Assembly: GCF_000298175.1 (NCBI RefSeq)
Contig: NZ_BAGZ01000005.1
Coordinates: 124,001-188,000 of the forward strand
Origin: Austwickia chelonae NBRC 105200
GTDB lineage: Bacteria > Actinomycetota > Actinomycetes > Actinomycetales > Dermatophilaceae
Length of the DNA: 64,000 bases
Direction: 5' to 3'
Shown: positions 1-8,480 of the stretch, one piece after another
How positions within the stretch are numbered: position 1 is the stretch's first letter
How the letters are laid out: every line of letters starts with the position of its first letter
Notes under the pieces: generated by a model
The model's input: the letters and a program-made list of their open reading frames with translations, nothing else
The model's database searches: none
What the model was told of the DNA's origin: nothing
Position numbers and translations under genes: made by a program

Positions 1-62
1 ACACGGTGTTGAGGAGACGTTCTGTCCCGTAGCCGAGCGGTGGCCGATGTCAGGATGTCCGG

Positions 63-953
63 GTGATCTCTCCTCTCCGAGGACGCTGGGCAGAGCTACG
101 GTCCTCTTCGTCCTTCCCGGTTCTGCTGGTCCTGGCCGCGGTGTTGTCGGTCCAGTTCGGTGGCGCGCTCGGCGCGACCCTGATCCCTGTGGTGGGTGTC
201 GTCGGCGCGGTGGCGATCCGGTTGGGGTTGGGCGCCCTGATCATGTTGGTCCTGGTGCGCCCGGATCCGCGAGGCCATCCGTGGCAGGACTGGGTCACGG
301 TCGGGGCCTTCGGGCTGGCCCTGGCGGCGATGAACACCGCGTTCTACGCCTCCTTGGCCCGTCTGCCGATCGGGGTGGCGGTGACCGTCGAGTTCGTCGG
401 CCCGCTGCTCCTGGCCGCAGCTCTGTCCCGACATCTACGGGACGGACTCGCAGTGGTTGCGGCTGCCACCGGAGTGGTCCTGGTATCCGGGGTCGCTACC
501 ACCTCGTGGTCCCGGATCGACCTGACAGGCCTGTTCCTGGCCGCTACGGCGGGCGCGGCCTGGGCCGTCTACATCGTGTTGTCCGCACGCACCGGACGTC
601 GTTTCCACGGCACGGAAGGCTTAGCTTGGGCGATGGTGGTAGGGGCCCTCTGTACCGTCCCGAGCGGCCTCTGGCTCGAAGGGACGTCGCTCTTCGGTGG
701 AGAAGCTCTGGCCAAGGGGCTCGGCATCGCGATACTCTCCTCCGTCCTGCCTTATTCCCTCGAGCTGGTGGCTCTACGACGGATGCATGCACGTACCTTC
801 GGTGTGCTTCTGAGCGTGGAGCCGGTCGCCGCGGCCCTCGCCGGGTTCCTGGTTCTTGGGCAGGGGTTGGAGAGCACGCAGCTTCTCGGCATGCTTCTGG
901 TGACCATGGCCTCCGTCGGGGTCACCCGGCGGACGTCCGATCCGGTGGACTGA
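63..953 (+). CDS. EamA/RhtA-family drug-metabolite transporter
   Basis: A 296-residue, highly hydrophobic protein with about ten membrane segments arranged as two EamA repeats, the usual size and layout of RhtA-like exporters in the drug/metabolite transporter superfamily. Conserved features include the first-repeat end (VGPLLLAA) and a second-repeat tail (VLPYSLELVALRR, SVEPVAAALAGFLVLGQ) typical of the threonine/homoserine exporter branch. The GTG start is chosen because an AGGA lies about 8 nt upstream. It probably exports amino acids or other small metabolites from the cytoplasm; the substrate cannot be read from the sequence. It is transcribed ahead of the CoA-transferase gene with a 134-bp gap. 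The 62 bases before it are too short to assign. Confidence 0.85.
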   Translation: MISPLRGRWAELRSSSSFPVLLVLAAVLSVQFGGALGATLIPVVGVVGAVAIRLGLGALIMLVLVRPDPRGHPWQDWVTVGAFGLALAAMNTAFYASLARLPIGVAVTVEFVGPLLLAAALSRHLRDGLAVVAAATGVVLVSGVATTSWSRIDLTGLFLAATAGAAWAVYIVLSARTGRRFHGTEGLAWAMVVGALCTVPSGLWLEGTSLFGGEALAKGLGIAILSSVLPYSLELVALRRMHARTFGVLLSVEPVAAALAGFLVLGQGLESTQLLGMLLVTMASVGVTRRTSDPVD

Positions 954-1087
954 CCGAAGGTCGTTCTCGGCCGGTCGGCTTCGTGGAGGCCCGGCTCGTC
1001 GTCTCATGCCCGAAGGTCCCAATACATCCTGTTTGCAGGCGACTACCGTAGTCGTCGCAGAGTCCGCAGCACATCCCTGGAGGAGCA

Positions 1088-2596
1088 ATGGGCACCCGCA
1101 TCGCGCACGCCGAGCTTCGTAAGAAGGTCATGTCGGCCGGCGAAGCCGCCGCGAAGATCAACCCCGGCGACAACGTCGGTATGAGTGGGTTCACCGGAGC
1201 GGGGTACCCCAAGGAAGTGCCGGTGGCCCTCGCCCAACGCATCCGCGAGGCGACCGCTGACGGTGAATCCTTCCGCGTCGGGGTCTGGACCGGCGCGTCC
1301 ACGGCCCCGGAACTGGACGGGGCACTCGCCGAGGCCGACGGTGTCGACCTGCGGCTGCCCTACCAGTCCGACCCGGTGACCCGTTCGAAGATCAACGCCG
1401 GAACGATGGACTACATCGACGCCCATCTGAGCCATGTGGCACCGCTGGTATGGGAGGGTTTCTTCGGCAAGCTCGACGTCGCTGTCATCGAGGTCACCGG
1501 GGTCACCGAGGAGGGCAGCCTCATCCCGGCGTCTTCCATCGGCAACAACAAGACCTGGATCGACCAGGCTGACAAGGTGATCCTCGAGGTCAACGAGTGG
1601 CAGTCGCTCGACCTCGACGGCATGCACGACATCTACTACGGCACCGCGCTTCCGCCCCGCCGTCGTCCGGTGATGATGACCAGCCCCGCCGACCGCATCG
1701 GTGAACCGCACCTTCGGGTCGACCCGGACAAGGTCGTTGCGATCGTGGAGACCAACTCCCCCGACCGCAACACAGCGTTCAAGCCTCTCGACGCGGACAG
1801 CAAGGCCATCGCCGGTCACCTACTCGATTTCCTCATGCACGAGGTGAAGGTCGGCCGGGTGCCCAAGGAGCTGCTTCCCCTGCAGTCCGGTGTCGGCAAT
1901 ATCGCCAATGCCGTGCTCGCCGGGCTGCTGGATGCGCCTTTCGAGAACCTGACCTCCTACACCGAGGTCATCCAGGACGGCATGATTGACTTGATCGATG
2001 CCGGCAAGGTGTCGGTGGCCTCGGCGACGGCGTTCAGCCTCTCCCCCGAGTACGCCGAACGGATGAACAACGAGGCTGCCAAGTACCGCAAGAACATCAT
2101 CCTGCGCGCGCAGGAGATCTCGAACCATCCTGAGTTGATCCGGCGACTCGGTGTCATCGCCACCAATGGGCTGATTGAGGCCGACATCTACGGCAATGTG
2201 AACTCCACCCACATCATGGGTAGCCGGATGCAGAACGGTATCGGCGGTTCGGGTGATTTCGCGCGTAACGCCTATCTGTCCTGTTTTGTGACGCCGTCGG
2301 TGGCGAAGGGTGGGGCCATTTCGGCGATCGTGCCCTTCGTGTCCCATGTCGACCACACCGAGCACGACACTCATGTGATCGTCACCGAGCAGGGGTTGGC
2401 CGATCTGCGTGGTCTGGCGCCGCGTAAACGTGCTCGGGTCATCATCGACAAGTGTGCGCATCCGGATTACAGGCCGATGCTCGAGGAGTATTTCGAGCGT
2501 GCGCAGAAGGTCGCCAATGGGATGCACACGCCGCATGATCTGGCGTTGGCACACAGCTGGCACCGTAAGTTCCTCGCCGAGGGAACGATGCGCTGA
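1088..2596 (+). CDS. Acetyl-CoA hydrolase / succinyl-CoA:acetate CoA-transferase family protein
   Basis: A 502-residue class I CoA-transferase of the Ach1/Cat1/ScpC type, which moves CoA between succinyl-CoA (or propionyl-CoA) and acetate. Supporting motifs are the N-terminal GMSGFTGAGYPK, the central EVTGVTEEGSLIPASS segment, and the C-terminal GGSGDFARNAYLS with VSHVDHTEHD. The length matches the roughly 500-residue family norm. A strong GGAGGAG ribosome site lies just before ATG 1088. It faces the acyl-CoA dehydrogenase operon tail to tail, with a shared terminator hairpin between them. The family includes both hydrolases and transferases, so the exact reaction is left open; a role in acetate or propionate handling is likely. 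Confidence 0.9.
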   Translation: MGTRIAHAELRKKVMSAGEAAAKINPGDNVGMSGFTGAGYPKEVPVALAQRIREATADGESFRVGVWTGASTAPELDGALAEADGVDLRLPYQSDPVTRSKINAGTMDYIDAHLSHVAPLVWEGFFGKLDVAVIEVTGVTEEGSLIPASSIGNNKTWIDQADKVILEVNEWQSLDLDGMHDIYYGTALPPRRRPVMMTSPADRIGEPHLRVDPDKVVAIVETNSPDRNTAFKPLDADSKAIAGHLLDFLMHEVKVGRVPKELLPLQSGVGNIANAVLAGLLDAPFENLTSYTEVIQDGMIDLIDAGKVSVASATAFSLSPEYAERMNNEAAKYRKNIILRAQEISNHPELIRRLGVIATNGLIEADIYGNVNSTHIMGSRMQNGIGGSGDFARNAYLSCFVTPSVAKGGAISAIVPFVSHVDHTEHDTHVIVTEQGLADLRGLAPRKRARVIIDKCAHPDYRPMLEEYFERAQKVANGMHTPHDLALAHSWHRKFLAEGTMR

Positions 2597-2608
2597 TTGT
2601 GTGTTGTG

Positions 2609-2653
2609 CACCGGTGCGGGAGCTTTCGATTCCTCGGGGTTCCTGCACCGGTG
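2609..2653. terminator. Bidirectional terminator hairpin between convergent genes
   Basis: A 13-bp inverted repeat with one mismatch (CACCGGTGCGGGA against TCCTGCACCGGTG) lies between the stop of the CoA-transferase and the stop of the convergent acyl-CoA dehydrogenase. There is no strong T-tract, as is usual in actinobacteria. Confidence 0.55.
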
Positions 2654-2720
2654 TCGCTTCAGTGAAGGCTGGACCCGCCGGTTCGGTGTAGGGATCTGCG
2701 GGGCGGTGTGGGATAGCGCG

Positions 2721-3977
2721 TCACGGTGATCGTGGTGTTTCTTTGGTGTCCTGTCCGGTGTGTCGTCGGATCTCGTGGCGTGCCAGCGAGCTTTTGTGTA
2801 CTTCGTCTGGGCCGTCGGCGATCCGGAGGCTGCGTACTCCGGCCAGGGCTTCGGCGAGGGGGTGGTCTTGGCAGAGTCCGGCTGCGCCGTGGACTTGGAT
2901 GGCGCGGTCGATGATGGTCTGGACCGTGTGGGGAACGGCGATCTTGATGGCTTGGATCTCGGTGTGTGCGGCGTGATTGCCTCGGGTGTCCATGAGCCAG
3001 GCAGTTTTGAGGGTCAGTAGCCGGAGTTGTTCGAGTCGTACGCGTGCGTCGGCGATCCAGTCCTGGATGGTTCCGCGGCTGGCGAGTGGGCTCCCGAAGG
3101 TGATTCGCCTGGTGGCTCTGTGGCTCATGGCTTCGAGTGCCATTTCGCCCAGGCCGATGGCTCGCATGCAGTGGTGGATGCGGCCGGGGCCGAGTCTGGC
3201 TTGGGCGATGGCGAATCCGTCTCCTTCTTCGGAGATGAGGTGGGTGGCGGGTACTTCGACGTCGGTGAAGCTGATCTCTGCATGTCCGCCGTGTTCGTGG
3301 TCGTCGAAACCCAGGACGTGCAAGGGGCGGACGATCTGCACGCCGGGGGTATTTCTGGGGACGAGGATCATGCTCTGTTGGCGGTGTCTTTTCGCGTCGG
3401 GGTCGGTTTTACCCATGACGATGAAGAAGGCGCAGCCGGGGTTGAGTGCTCCGGTGACCCACCATTTACGTCCGTTGACGAGGTAGCGGTCGCCGTGGCG
3501 GGTGATGCGGGTCTCGATATTGGTGGCGTCGCTGCTGGCAACGTCTGGTTCGGTCATGGCGAAGGCGGATCTGGTGCGGCCTTCGAGCAGTGGGATCAGC
3601 CAGCGTTCTTGTTGTTCGGGGTTGCCGTAGGCGGTGAGGACGTCGATATTTCCGCTGTCCGGTGCCGCGCAGTTCATTGCGGGTGGTGCCAGGTGGATGG
3701 CGTGTCCGCTCAGTTCTGCGAGCGGCGCATATTGCAGGTTTGTCAGTCCGGCGCCGTGTTCGCCGGTGAGGAAGAGGTTCCACAGTCCACGGGCTCGAGC
3801 TTCCTCCTGGAGCTCCTGCATGACGGGTGTGTTGTCCCAGCTCCAGTGTTCGCCGCGGGCTGCGTTGTCTGCCAGTTGGGTTGCGAAGGTGTGGCGGGCG
3901 GGCTCGATCCGGTCGGTCATGAAGGAACGGAGACGACGGTGGAACTCTTCGGTCACTTCGTCGAGGGCGAAGTCCAT
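2721..3977 (-). CDS. Acyl-CoA dehydrogenase, ACAD10/11-like
   Basis: A 418-residue flavoprotein acyl-CoA dehydrogenase. The middle domain has FAMTEPDVASSDATNI and RKWWVTGALNPGC; the C-terminal helical domain has RRITFGSPLASRGTIQ and IQVHGAAGLCQDHPLAEA, ending with DGPDEVHKSSLARHE. That last motif is characteristic of the ACAD10/ACAD11 branch rather than of classical short- or medium-chain enzymes. ATG 3977 is chosen because an AGGA site precedes it and translation then begins MDFALDEV, the usual family N-terminus; a longer upstream reading has no ribosome site. It is the last gene of a four-gene operon, 31 bp after the kinase gene. In mammals the same pairing (kinase domain plus ACAD) is fused in ACAD11. 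A role in 4-phospho-acyl-CoA conversion is inferred from this context. Confidence 0.88.
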   Translation of the reverse strand: MDFALDEVTEEFHRRLRSFMTDRIEPARHTFATQLADNAARGEHWSWDNTPVMQELQEEARARGLWNLFLTGEHGAGLTNLQYAPLAELSGHAIHLAPPAMNCAAPDSGNIDVLTAYGNPEQQERWLIPLLEGRTRSAFAMTEPDVASSDATNIETRITRHGDRYLVNGRKWWVTGALNPGCAFFIVMGKTDPDAKRHRQQSMILVPRNTPGVQIVRPLHVLGFDDHEHGGHAEISFTDVEVPATHLISEEGDGFAIAQARLGPGRIHHCMRAIGLGEMALEAMSHRATRRITFGSPLASRGTIQDWIADARVRLEQLRLLTLKTAWLMDTRGNHAAHTEIQAIKIAVPHTVQTIIDRAIQVHGAAGLCQDHPLAEALAGVRSLRIADGPDEVHKSSLARHEIRRHTGQDTKETPRSP

Positions 3978-4008
3978 GGGGGTCCTTTCCTCGTTCCTGT
4001 CGTGGCGG

Positions 4009-5034
4009 TCAGTGGGTGGCGAGCGCGCTGAGCCCATGTGCCAGCAGAGGGGCGACGTACTCTCCGATGTGGGTGAATCCGTCTCCGACGGTCTGTCCGG
4101 CGAGGTGGCGGTGGTGAATGCCTTCGAGGATGACGGCGAGTTTGTAGAAGGCGAGTGCTTCGTACCATCCGAGGTGGTCTAGGGGGCGTCCGCTGGTTTG
4201 TGTGTAGAGCTGGAGTTGGTGGTCGAGGTCGGGGTAGCCGGGTGCGAGGGGCACGTCGAGGACGAGGGGGCTTCCGGGTGGGACGATGGTGGCCAGGTGG
4301 TGGTAGACGGCGAGGAGCCCGAGGTCGGTGAGTGGGTCGCCGAGCGTGGCCATCTCCCAGTCGATGACGGCGGCGATCTGGTCTTGGGTATTGATGAGCA
4401 CGTTGTCGAGGCGGTAGTCGCCATGGATGACGGCGGGTGCTTGTTCTGGCGGAATGGTTCCGGCTAGTCGGTGGTGGAGTTCGTCGGCATCGGGCAGGTC
4501 GCGGGTGCGTGAGTGTTCCCATTGGTGGCGCCATCGTTCGACTTGTCGGGCGCAGAATCCGTGGGGGCGTCCGAAGCTGTCGAGGCCGATCTCGTACGGG
4601 GAGATCCTGTGCAGGTCGGCGAGGACGGTGAGGAGTTGTGCTCCGATACGCGCGGTGCGGGTGGGGCCGAGTTCGTGGAGTTGTGCTGCGCTGCGGTAGG
4701 TCGTACCTGAAATGTGTTCCATCAGGTAGAAGGGCACGCCTAGGGGGGTGGTGTCCTCTACCAGGAGGAGGGTCTTGGGTACGGGGACCGGTGTGGCGCT
4801 CAGCGCGGTCAGGACGCGGTGTTCCCTGCGCATGTCGTGAGCGCTGTCGAGGACGTGGCCCAGCGGGGGTCGGCGTAGGACGGCAGTCTGTGTCCCGGCG
4901 GAGACCAGGTAGGTGAGATTGGATCGTCCTCCGGTGAGCAGTTCGGCATGGAGCGGACCGGGAAGCAGGTCGGGCGCGTACTGGTCGAGGTGTGTACGGA
5001 GGCTTTCCAGGTTGATCCCTGGGGGGTGGTTCAT
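4009..5034 (-). CDS. APH-fold phosphotransferase, probable LvaA/ACAD11-like hydroxyacyl-CoA kinase
   Basis: A 341-residue aminoglycoside-phosphotransferase-fold protein. It has the ATP-site loop LTGGRSNLTYLV near the N-terminus, the Brenner catalytic motif VIHGDYRLDNVLI in the middle, and the metal-binding AVIDWEMATLGDPLTDLG that typifies the branch fused to ACAD10/11. Its ATG overlaps the stop of the upstream SDR gene by 4 nt (ATGA), indicating translational coupling and fixing the start; the longer reading upstream is the shadow of the SDR gene. By homology it would phosphorylate the 4-hydroxyl of a 4-hydroxyacyl-CoA rather than an antibiotic. The substrate is inferred from the operon, which also holds two acyl-CoA dehydrogenases and an SDR. 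Confidence 0.85.
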   Translation of the reverse strand: MNHPPGINLESLRTHLDQYAPDLLPGPLHAELLTGGRSNLTYLVSAGTQTAVLRRPPLGHVLDSAHDMRREHRVLTALSATPVPVPKTLLLVEDTTPLGVPFYLMEHISGTTYRSAAQLHELGPTRTARIGAQLLTVLADLHRISPYEIGLDSFGRPHGFCARQVERWRHQWEHSRTRDLPDADELHHRLAGTIPPEQAPAVIHGDYRLDNVLINTQDQIAAVIDWEMATLGDPLTDLGLLAVYHHLATIVPPGSPLVLDVPLAPGYPDLDHQLQLYTQTSGRPLDHLGWYEALAFYKLAVILEGIHHRHLAGQTVGDGFTHIGEYVAPLLAHGLSALATH

Positions 5035-5786
5035 TCGCCACCGCGCAGGGTCAGTCCACCGTCGATCACGATGGTGTGTCCGGTGATCCAGGTGGCGTCG
5101 TCGGAGAGGAGGAAGGCGACTGCTCCGCTGATGTCGCGGGGTTCGCCGAGCCGGCCCAGGGGGTAGTGGGCGCTGAGGTGCTCTTCCTTGTCGCGGTAGA
5201 GGGCTTCGGCGAAGTGGGTTTTGACGACGCCGGGAGCTACAGCGTTGACCCTGGTCGTGGGGGCTAGTTCGAGGGCGAATTCTTCGGTGAGGTGGATGAC
5301 GGCGGATTTGCTGGCGCCGTACATGGCGATTCCTGGTGCGGGGCGGATACCGGCGATGGAGGCGATGTTGACGATGCTGCCGCCGTGTTCGGCCATCCAG
5401 CACCGGTGTGTGTGTTGGATCCAGCCGAGGGTTCCCAGGATGTTGACGTCGAGGAGTTTCCTGGCGGCTCGGGGGTCGAGTTGGGTCAGGGGTCCGTAGG
5501 CGGGGTTGATCCCGGCGTTGTTGACCAGGTGGTCGAGTCGCCCCCATCGGTCGAGGATGGTGTCGACGGTGTGCTGATGGTGGTCTGGGTCATCGGCCCG
5601 GCCGGCGACCCCGAGCGCATGTTCGGGGCCGCCGAGTTCGTGTATCGCGATCTCGAGCTGTTCTTGCCCTCGCGCGGTGAGGCATACCTTGGCGCCTTCG
5701 TTCACGAGCCGGTGAGCGATGGCCAGTCCGATACCGCGACTGGCGCCGGTGACAAGTGCGACTCGGTCTGAGAATCGTCGGCTCAT
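5031..5786 (-). CDS. SDR-family NAD(P)-dependent oxidoreductase
   Basis: A 251-residue classical short-chain dehydrogenase. It shows the cofactor motif TGASRGIG at residues 14-21, NNAGIN in the middle, the catalytic Ser in NIASIAG, YGASK as the YxxxK pair, and a C-terminal tail (DDATWITGHTIVIDGG) typical of FabG-like members. It lies between the LCAD-type dehydrogenase (42-bp gap) and the kinase gene (4-nt overlap), so it is co-transcribed with fatty-acid-type catabolic genes. By analogy with LvaD it may oxidise or reduce a hydroxyacyl intermediate; the substrate is not determined by sequence. Confidence 0.88.
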   Translation of the reverse strand: MSRRFSDRVALVTGASRGIGLAIAHRLVNEGAKVCLTARGQEQLEIAIHELGGPEHALGVAGRADDPDHHQHTVDTILDRWGRLDHLVNNAGINPAYGPLTQLDPRAARKLLDVNILGTLGWIQHTHRCWMAEHGGSIVNIASIAGIRPAPGIAMYGASKSAVIHLTEEFALELAPTTRVNAVAPGVVKTHFAEALYRDKEEHLSAHYPLGRLGEPRDISGAVAFLLSDDATWITGHTIVIDGGLTLRGGE

Positions 5787-5828
5787 GGCTCTCCTCGTCG
5801 AGGGTGTGATTCGGGTCGGATGGGTTTT

Positions 5829-6983
5829 CTACAGGCCCAGGTCTCGTCCGATGAGTTCTTTCATGATTTCGTTGGATCCCGCCCAGATCTTGTGCACTCG
5901 GGCGTCTTTCCAGGCGCGGGCGACTCGGTATTCGTTCATGAATCCGTATCCGCCATGGAGTTGGACGCATTCGTCGAGCACCTCGCACTGCACCTGGGAG
6001 GCCCACCATTTGGCTTTGGCTGCATCGACAGGGGTGAGTTTTCCTTCAGTGTGAGCGATGACGCAGTCGTCGATATAGGCTTCGGAGATCTCGACTGCGG
6101 TCACCATCTCGGCGATCTTGAACTTGTTGTGTTGGAAGCTTCCGATGGACTGTCCGAAGGCTTTGCGGTCCTTGGCGTACTGGATCGTCTCGATGAGGAT
6201 CTGCTTGGCATTGGCGATATTGGCGATGGCATTGCCGATGCGTTCCTGAGGGAGGTGTTGCATCATGGCGATGAAGCCGGTCCCGGCTTCTCCAAGAAGG
6301 TTTCCTGCCGAGACGCGGACATTGTCGAAGAAGAGTTCTGCGGTATCGGATTCAGGTTGCCCGACCTTGTCGAGCTTATTGCCTTTGGTGTATCCGTGGG
6401 TCCCTGTTTCAAGGATGAAGAGGGAGATTCCGCGGGCACCTTTGGTGGGGTCGGTGCGGGCTGCGACGACCGCGAGATCGCATTGATGGCCGTTCGTGAT
6501 GAAGGTCTTCGACCCGTTGATGATCCAGTCCCCTGTGCCGTCGTCAGCCAGGACAGCGCTGGTTTTCAGTGCGGCGAGGTCGGATCCACCTGAGGGTTCG
6601 GTCATCCCGATGGACATGATCTTCTCGCCAGCGGCGACTCCGGGGAGCCACCGGCTTTTCTGTTCTTCGGTCCCCAGGTGGACAAGATAGGGGGCGGTGA
6701 TGTCGGAGTGAATTCCGAAGCACGAGGAGACGGCGGCTGTGAATTTACCTAGCTCTTCTCCGAGGACGGCGTTGAAACGGTAGTCGTCAATACCTGCACC
6801 GCCGTACTCTTCAGGGATACAGAGTCCGAAGAAGCCCTGTCGTCCTGCTTCTGTCCAGATCTCGCGGGGGATGCGCTTCTCTTTGATCATTTCCTCTGCT
6901 CGAGGTGCCAGCGTGCGTTCGACAAATTCTCGACAGGACTGGCGAAAGGCGTCATGGTCCTCGCTGTAGATATTGCGCGGCAT
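5829..6983 (-). CDS. Acyl-CoA dehydrogenase, long-chain/isovaleryl type
   Basis: A 384-residue acyl-CoA dehydrogenase. FAD and substrate segments are visible (SIGMTEPSGGSDLAALKT, GSKTFITNGHQCDLAVVAA, DRKAFGQSIGSFQHNKFKIA, LHGGYGFMNEYRVARAWKD). The C-terminal motif reads KIWAGSNEIMKELI, so the usual catalytic Glu of the YEGT motif is Ala, while a Glu is present in the helix-G segment ILIETIQYAKDRKAFG. This is the arrangement of long-chain and isovaleryl enzymes, not a defect. The start at ATG 6983 has a good GAGGAG site; upstream codons lack family similarity. It is the first gene of the four-gene operon and is preceded by a palindrome at 7001-7027. Confidence 0.9.
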   Translation of the reverse strand: MPRNIYSEDHDAFRQSCREFVERTLAPRAEEMIKEKRIPREIWTEAGRQGFFGLCIPEEYGGAGIDDYRFNAVLGEELGKFTAAVSSCFGIHSDITAPYLVHLGTEEQKSRWLPGVAAGEKIMSIGMTEPSGGSDLAALKTSAVLADDGTGDWIINGSKTFITNGHQCDLAVVAARTDPTKGARGISLFILETGTHGYTKGNKLDKVGQPESDTAELFFDNVRVSAGNLLGEAGTGFIAMMQHLPQERIGNAIANIANAKQILIETIQYAKDRKAFGQSIGSFQHNKFKIAEMVTAVEISEAYIDDCVIAHTEGKLTPVDAAKAKWWASQVQCEVLDECVQLHGGYGFMNEYRVARAWKDARVHKIWAGSNEIMKELIGRDLGL

Positions 6984-7312
6984 ACCTGCTCCTCTTGTTT
7001 GTCGACCGTAGGTAATGGCCGGTCGACGGAACCCTGGGGAGGCCGGAGCGCAATAGCCGTCAGCTCCGACGATGGTGACGATACTCGCCGGTAGATGTAA
7101 GAGCGTCAAGGGCACGCTAGGGCGCGTCGACGAACGGAGCAGCTCGCGGGACGACGGGCGGGAAGTGAAGGCGTTCAAGTCGTTCCATGCGCCGATTGGG
7201 CATCTGTCCAGAAGTTCTGGCCAGCTTCGGCTCCGACCTGGCGTGGGCGCGCGTCTGTACGCAGGAAGCTATCGGCCGTATCAGGGATGATCCCCTGTAT
7301 CCGGGAACAGCA
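6984..7312. other. Intergenic region with operon promoter
   Basis: About 330 bases without a convincing gene. It should hold the promoter of the leftward dehydrogenase operon and contains the palindrome annotated at 7001-7027. Short open frames here have no ribosome sites or recognisable similarity. Confidence 0.6.
7001..7027. promoter_or_regulatory. Palindromic operator candidate upstream of the acyl-CoA dehydrogenase operon
   Basis: A perfect 8-bp inverted repeat, GTCGACCG then 11 bases then CGGTCGAC, lies 18-44 bases upstream of the first ATG of the leftward operon. The size and position fit a dimeric repressor such as a TetR-family protein. No regulator gene lies next to it, so the binding protein is unknown. 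Confidence 0.4.
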
Positions 7313-7356
7313 AAGCGCCGCCATGGGGAGTCGTTGTCCTCCCGGTGACGGCGCTT
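7313..7356 (-). terminator. Terminator after terC
   Basis: A hairpin with outer arms AAGCGCCG and CGGCGCTT and an inner GGGAG/CTCCC stem, beginning 10 bases past the terC stop and followed on the minus strand by a modestly T-rich stretch. Confidence 0.6.
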
Positions 7357-7366
7357 CGTGCGAGTC

Positions 7367-8359
7367 TCAATCGTGTTGGCTGATCGTATTCCTGGTGCGG
7401 ATCAGGCTTGCGACCGTGGTCACTCCGAGAATGAGGATGATAGCGCCCAGGGAAACACTGATGGGAATCTCGGGAATAGCATGGATCCCTTGGCCACCAT
7501 TAAGGAAAGGCAGCGTGTTCTCATGTAGAGCATGCAGGATCAATTTAATTCCGATGAAGCCGAGCAACACCGACAAGCCTATTCCCAAGTATTCGAGTCG
7601 CTTCAGCAGGTCACCGATAAGGAAGTACAGCTGGCGAAGTCCCATCAGGGCGAAGATATTCGCCGTCAGCACGAGAAACGGCTCACTGGTCAGGCCGTAG
7701 ATCGCAGGAATGGAGTCCAGAGCGAAAAGCAGGTCGGTGGTACCCAAGGCCAGGATCACGATCAGCATCGGGGTCATCATTCGCGCACCGTCGATGTTGA
7801 CAAGAAGATGCGGGGCTGCGTCCCAGGATTGGGTGGCTGGGAACCTGTGCTCCACCCAGCGAAGGAAGGCATTCTCTTCGAATTCTTCTTCCGCATCGTC
7901 CTCGAGGGCCTCGCGGAAAAGTTTATATGCGGTGACGATGAGGAAGATTCCGAAGATGTAGAACATCCAGGAGAAGCGATTAATGACAGCGGCGCCTGCT
8001 GCGATGAATATCGCCCGCAAGATCAGGGCGATGACGATGCCGATCATCAAGGCAGTCTGCTGGAATCTTTCCGGAACCTTGAACTTCGCCATGATAATTA
8101 GGAAGACGAACAGATTATCCACAGATAATGAATATTCCGTCAGCCATCCCGCAAAGAATTCAGCTCCATAACGATGCCCTGCAAAGATCCAGACGCCGGC
8201 GCCGAAGAGCACCGCCCCGAGCACATAGCAGGCAAGATAAGCACCACATTCCTTGGTCGAAGGAACGCGCGGACGTCGCGCCACGATGAGGACGTCGAAG
8301 AGCAGAACGGCGACGGTGGTCACCGTGACCGAAACCCAGACCCACATGGGGATAGTCAC
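7367..8359 (-). CDS. TerC-family integral membrane metal-ion transporter
   Basis: A 330-residue polytopic membrane protein of the TerC (Alx/MeeF) family. It contains the diagnostic acidic membrane motifs EYSLSVDNLFVFLIIMAKF near residue 75 and LLFALDSIPAIYG in the second half, with about eight or nine hydrophobic segments. Family members export manganese or deliver metals to exoenzymes; older names refer to tellurium resistance. The GTG at 8359 is preferred because AAGGA lies 7 nt upstream; an ATG four codons later (8347) is the alternative. It is the gene downstream of uvrB with a 121-bp gap and is probably independently transcribed. Confidence 0.88.
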   Translation of the reverse strand: MTIPMWVWVSVTVTTVAVLLFDVLIVARRPRVPSTKECGAYLACYVLGAVLFGAGVWIFAGHRYGAEFFAGWLTEYSLSVDNLFVFLIIMAKFKVPERFQQTALMIGIVIALILRAIFIAAGAAVINRFSWMFYIFGIFLIVTAYKLFREALEDDAEEEFEENAFLRWVEHRFPATQSWDAAPHLLVNIDGARMMTPMLIVILALGTTDLLFALDSIPAIYGLTSEPFLVLTANIFALMGLRQLYFLIGDLLKRLEYLGIGLSVLLGFIGIKLILHALHENTLPFLNGGQGIHAIPEIPISVSLGAIILILGVTTVASLIRTRNTISQHD

Positions 8360-8480
8360 ACCAGGATCCTTCCAGCTGATAGCAGAACCCGTAGTTTGGC
8401 ATTGCCGAGACCACGGGCGAGACTCCTCCCCCACGTGGAAGGACGCGCACTCCTTGAGCCAGGGGCCTGCTCGCGGAGCC

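Noticed and set aside
3953-5041. Arg/Pro/Thr-rich 362-codon frame on the minus strand
   Set aside because: Frame-shifted shadow of the kinase gene, with composition typical of a wrong frame.
8360-8480. Manganese (yybP-ykoY) riboswitch upstream of terC
   Set aside because: TerC genes often carry one, but the conserved GGGGAGTA core was not found; only a GGGGGAGGAG stretch is present. A covariance-model search would settle it.
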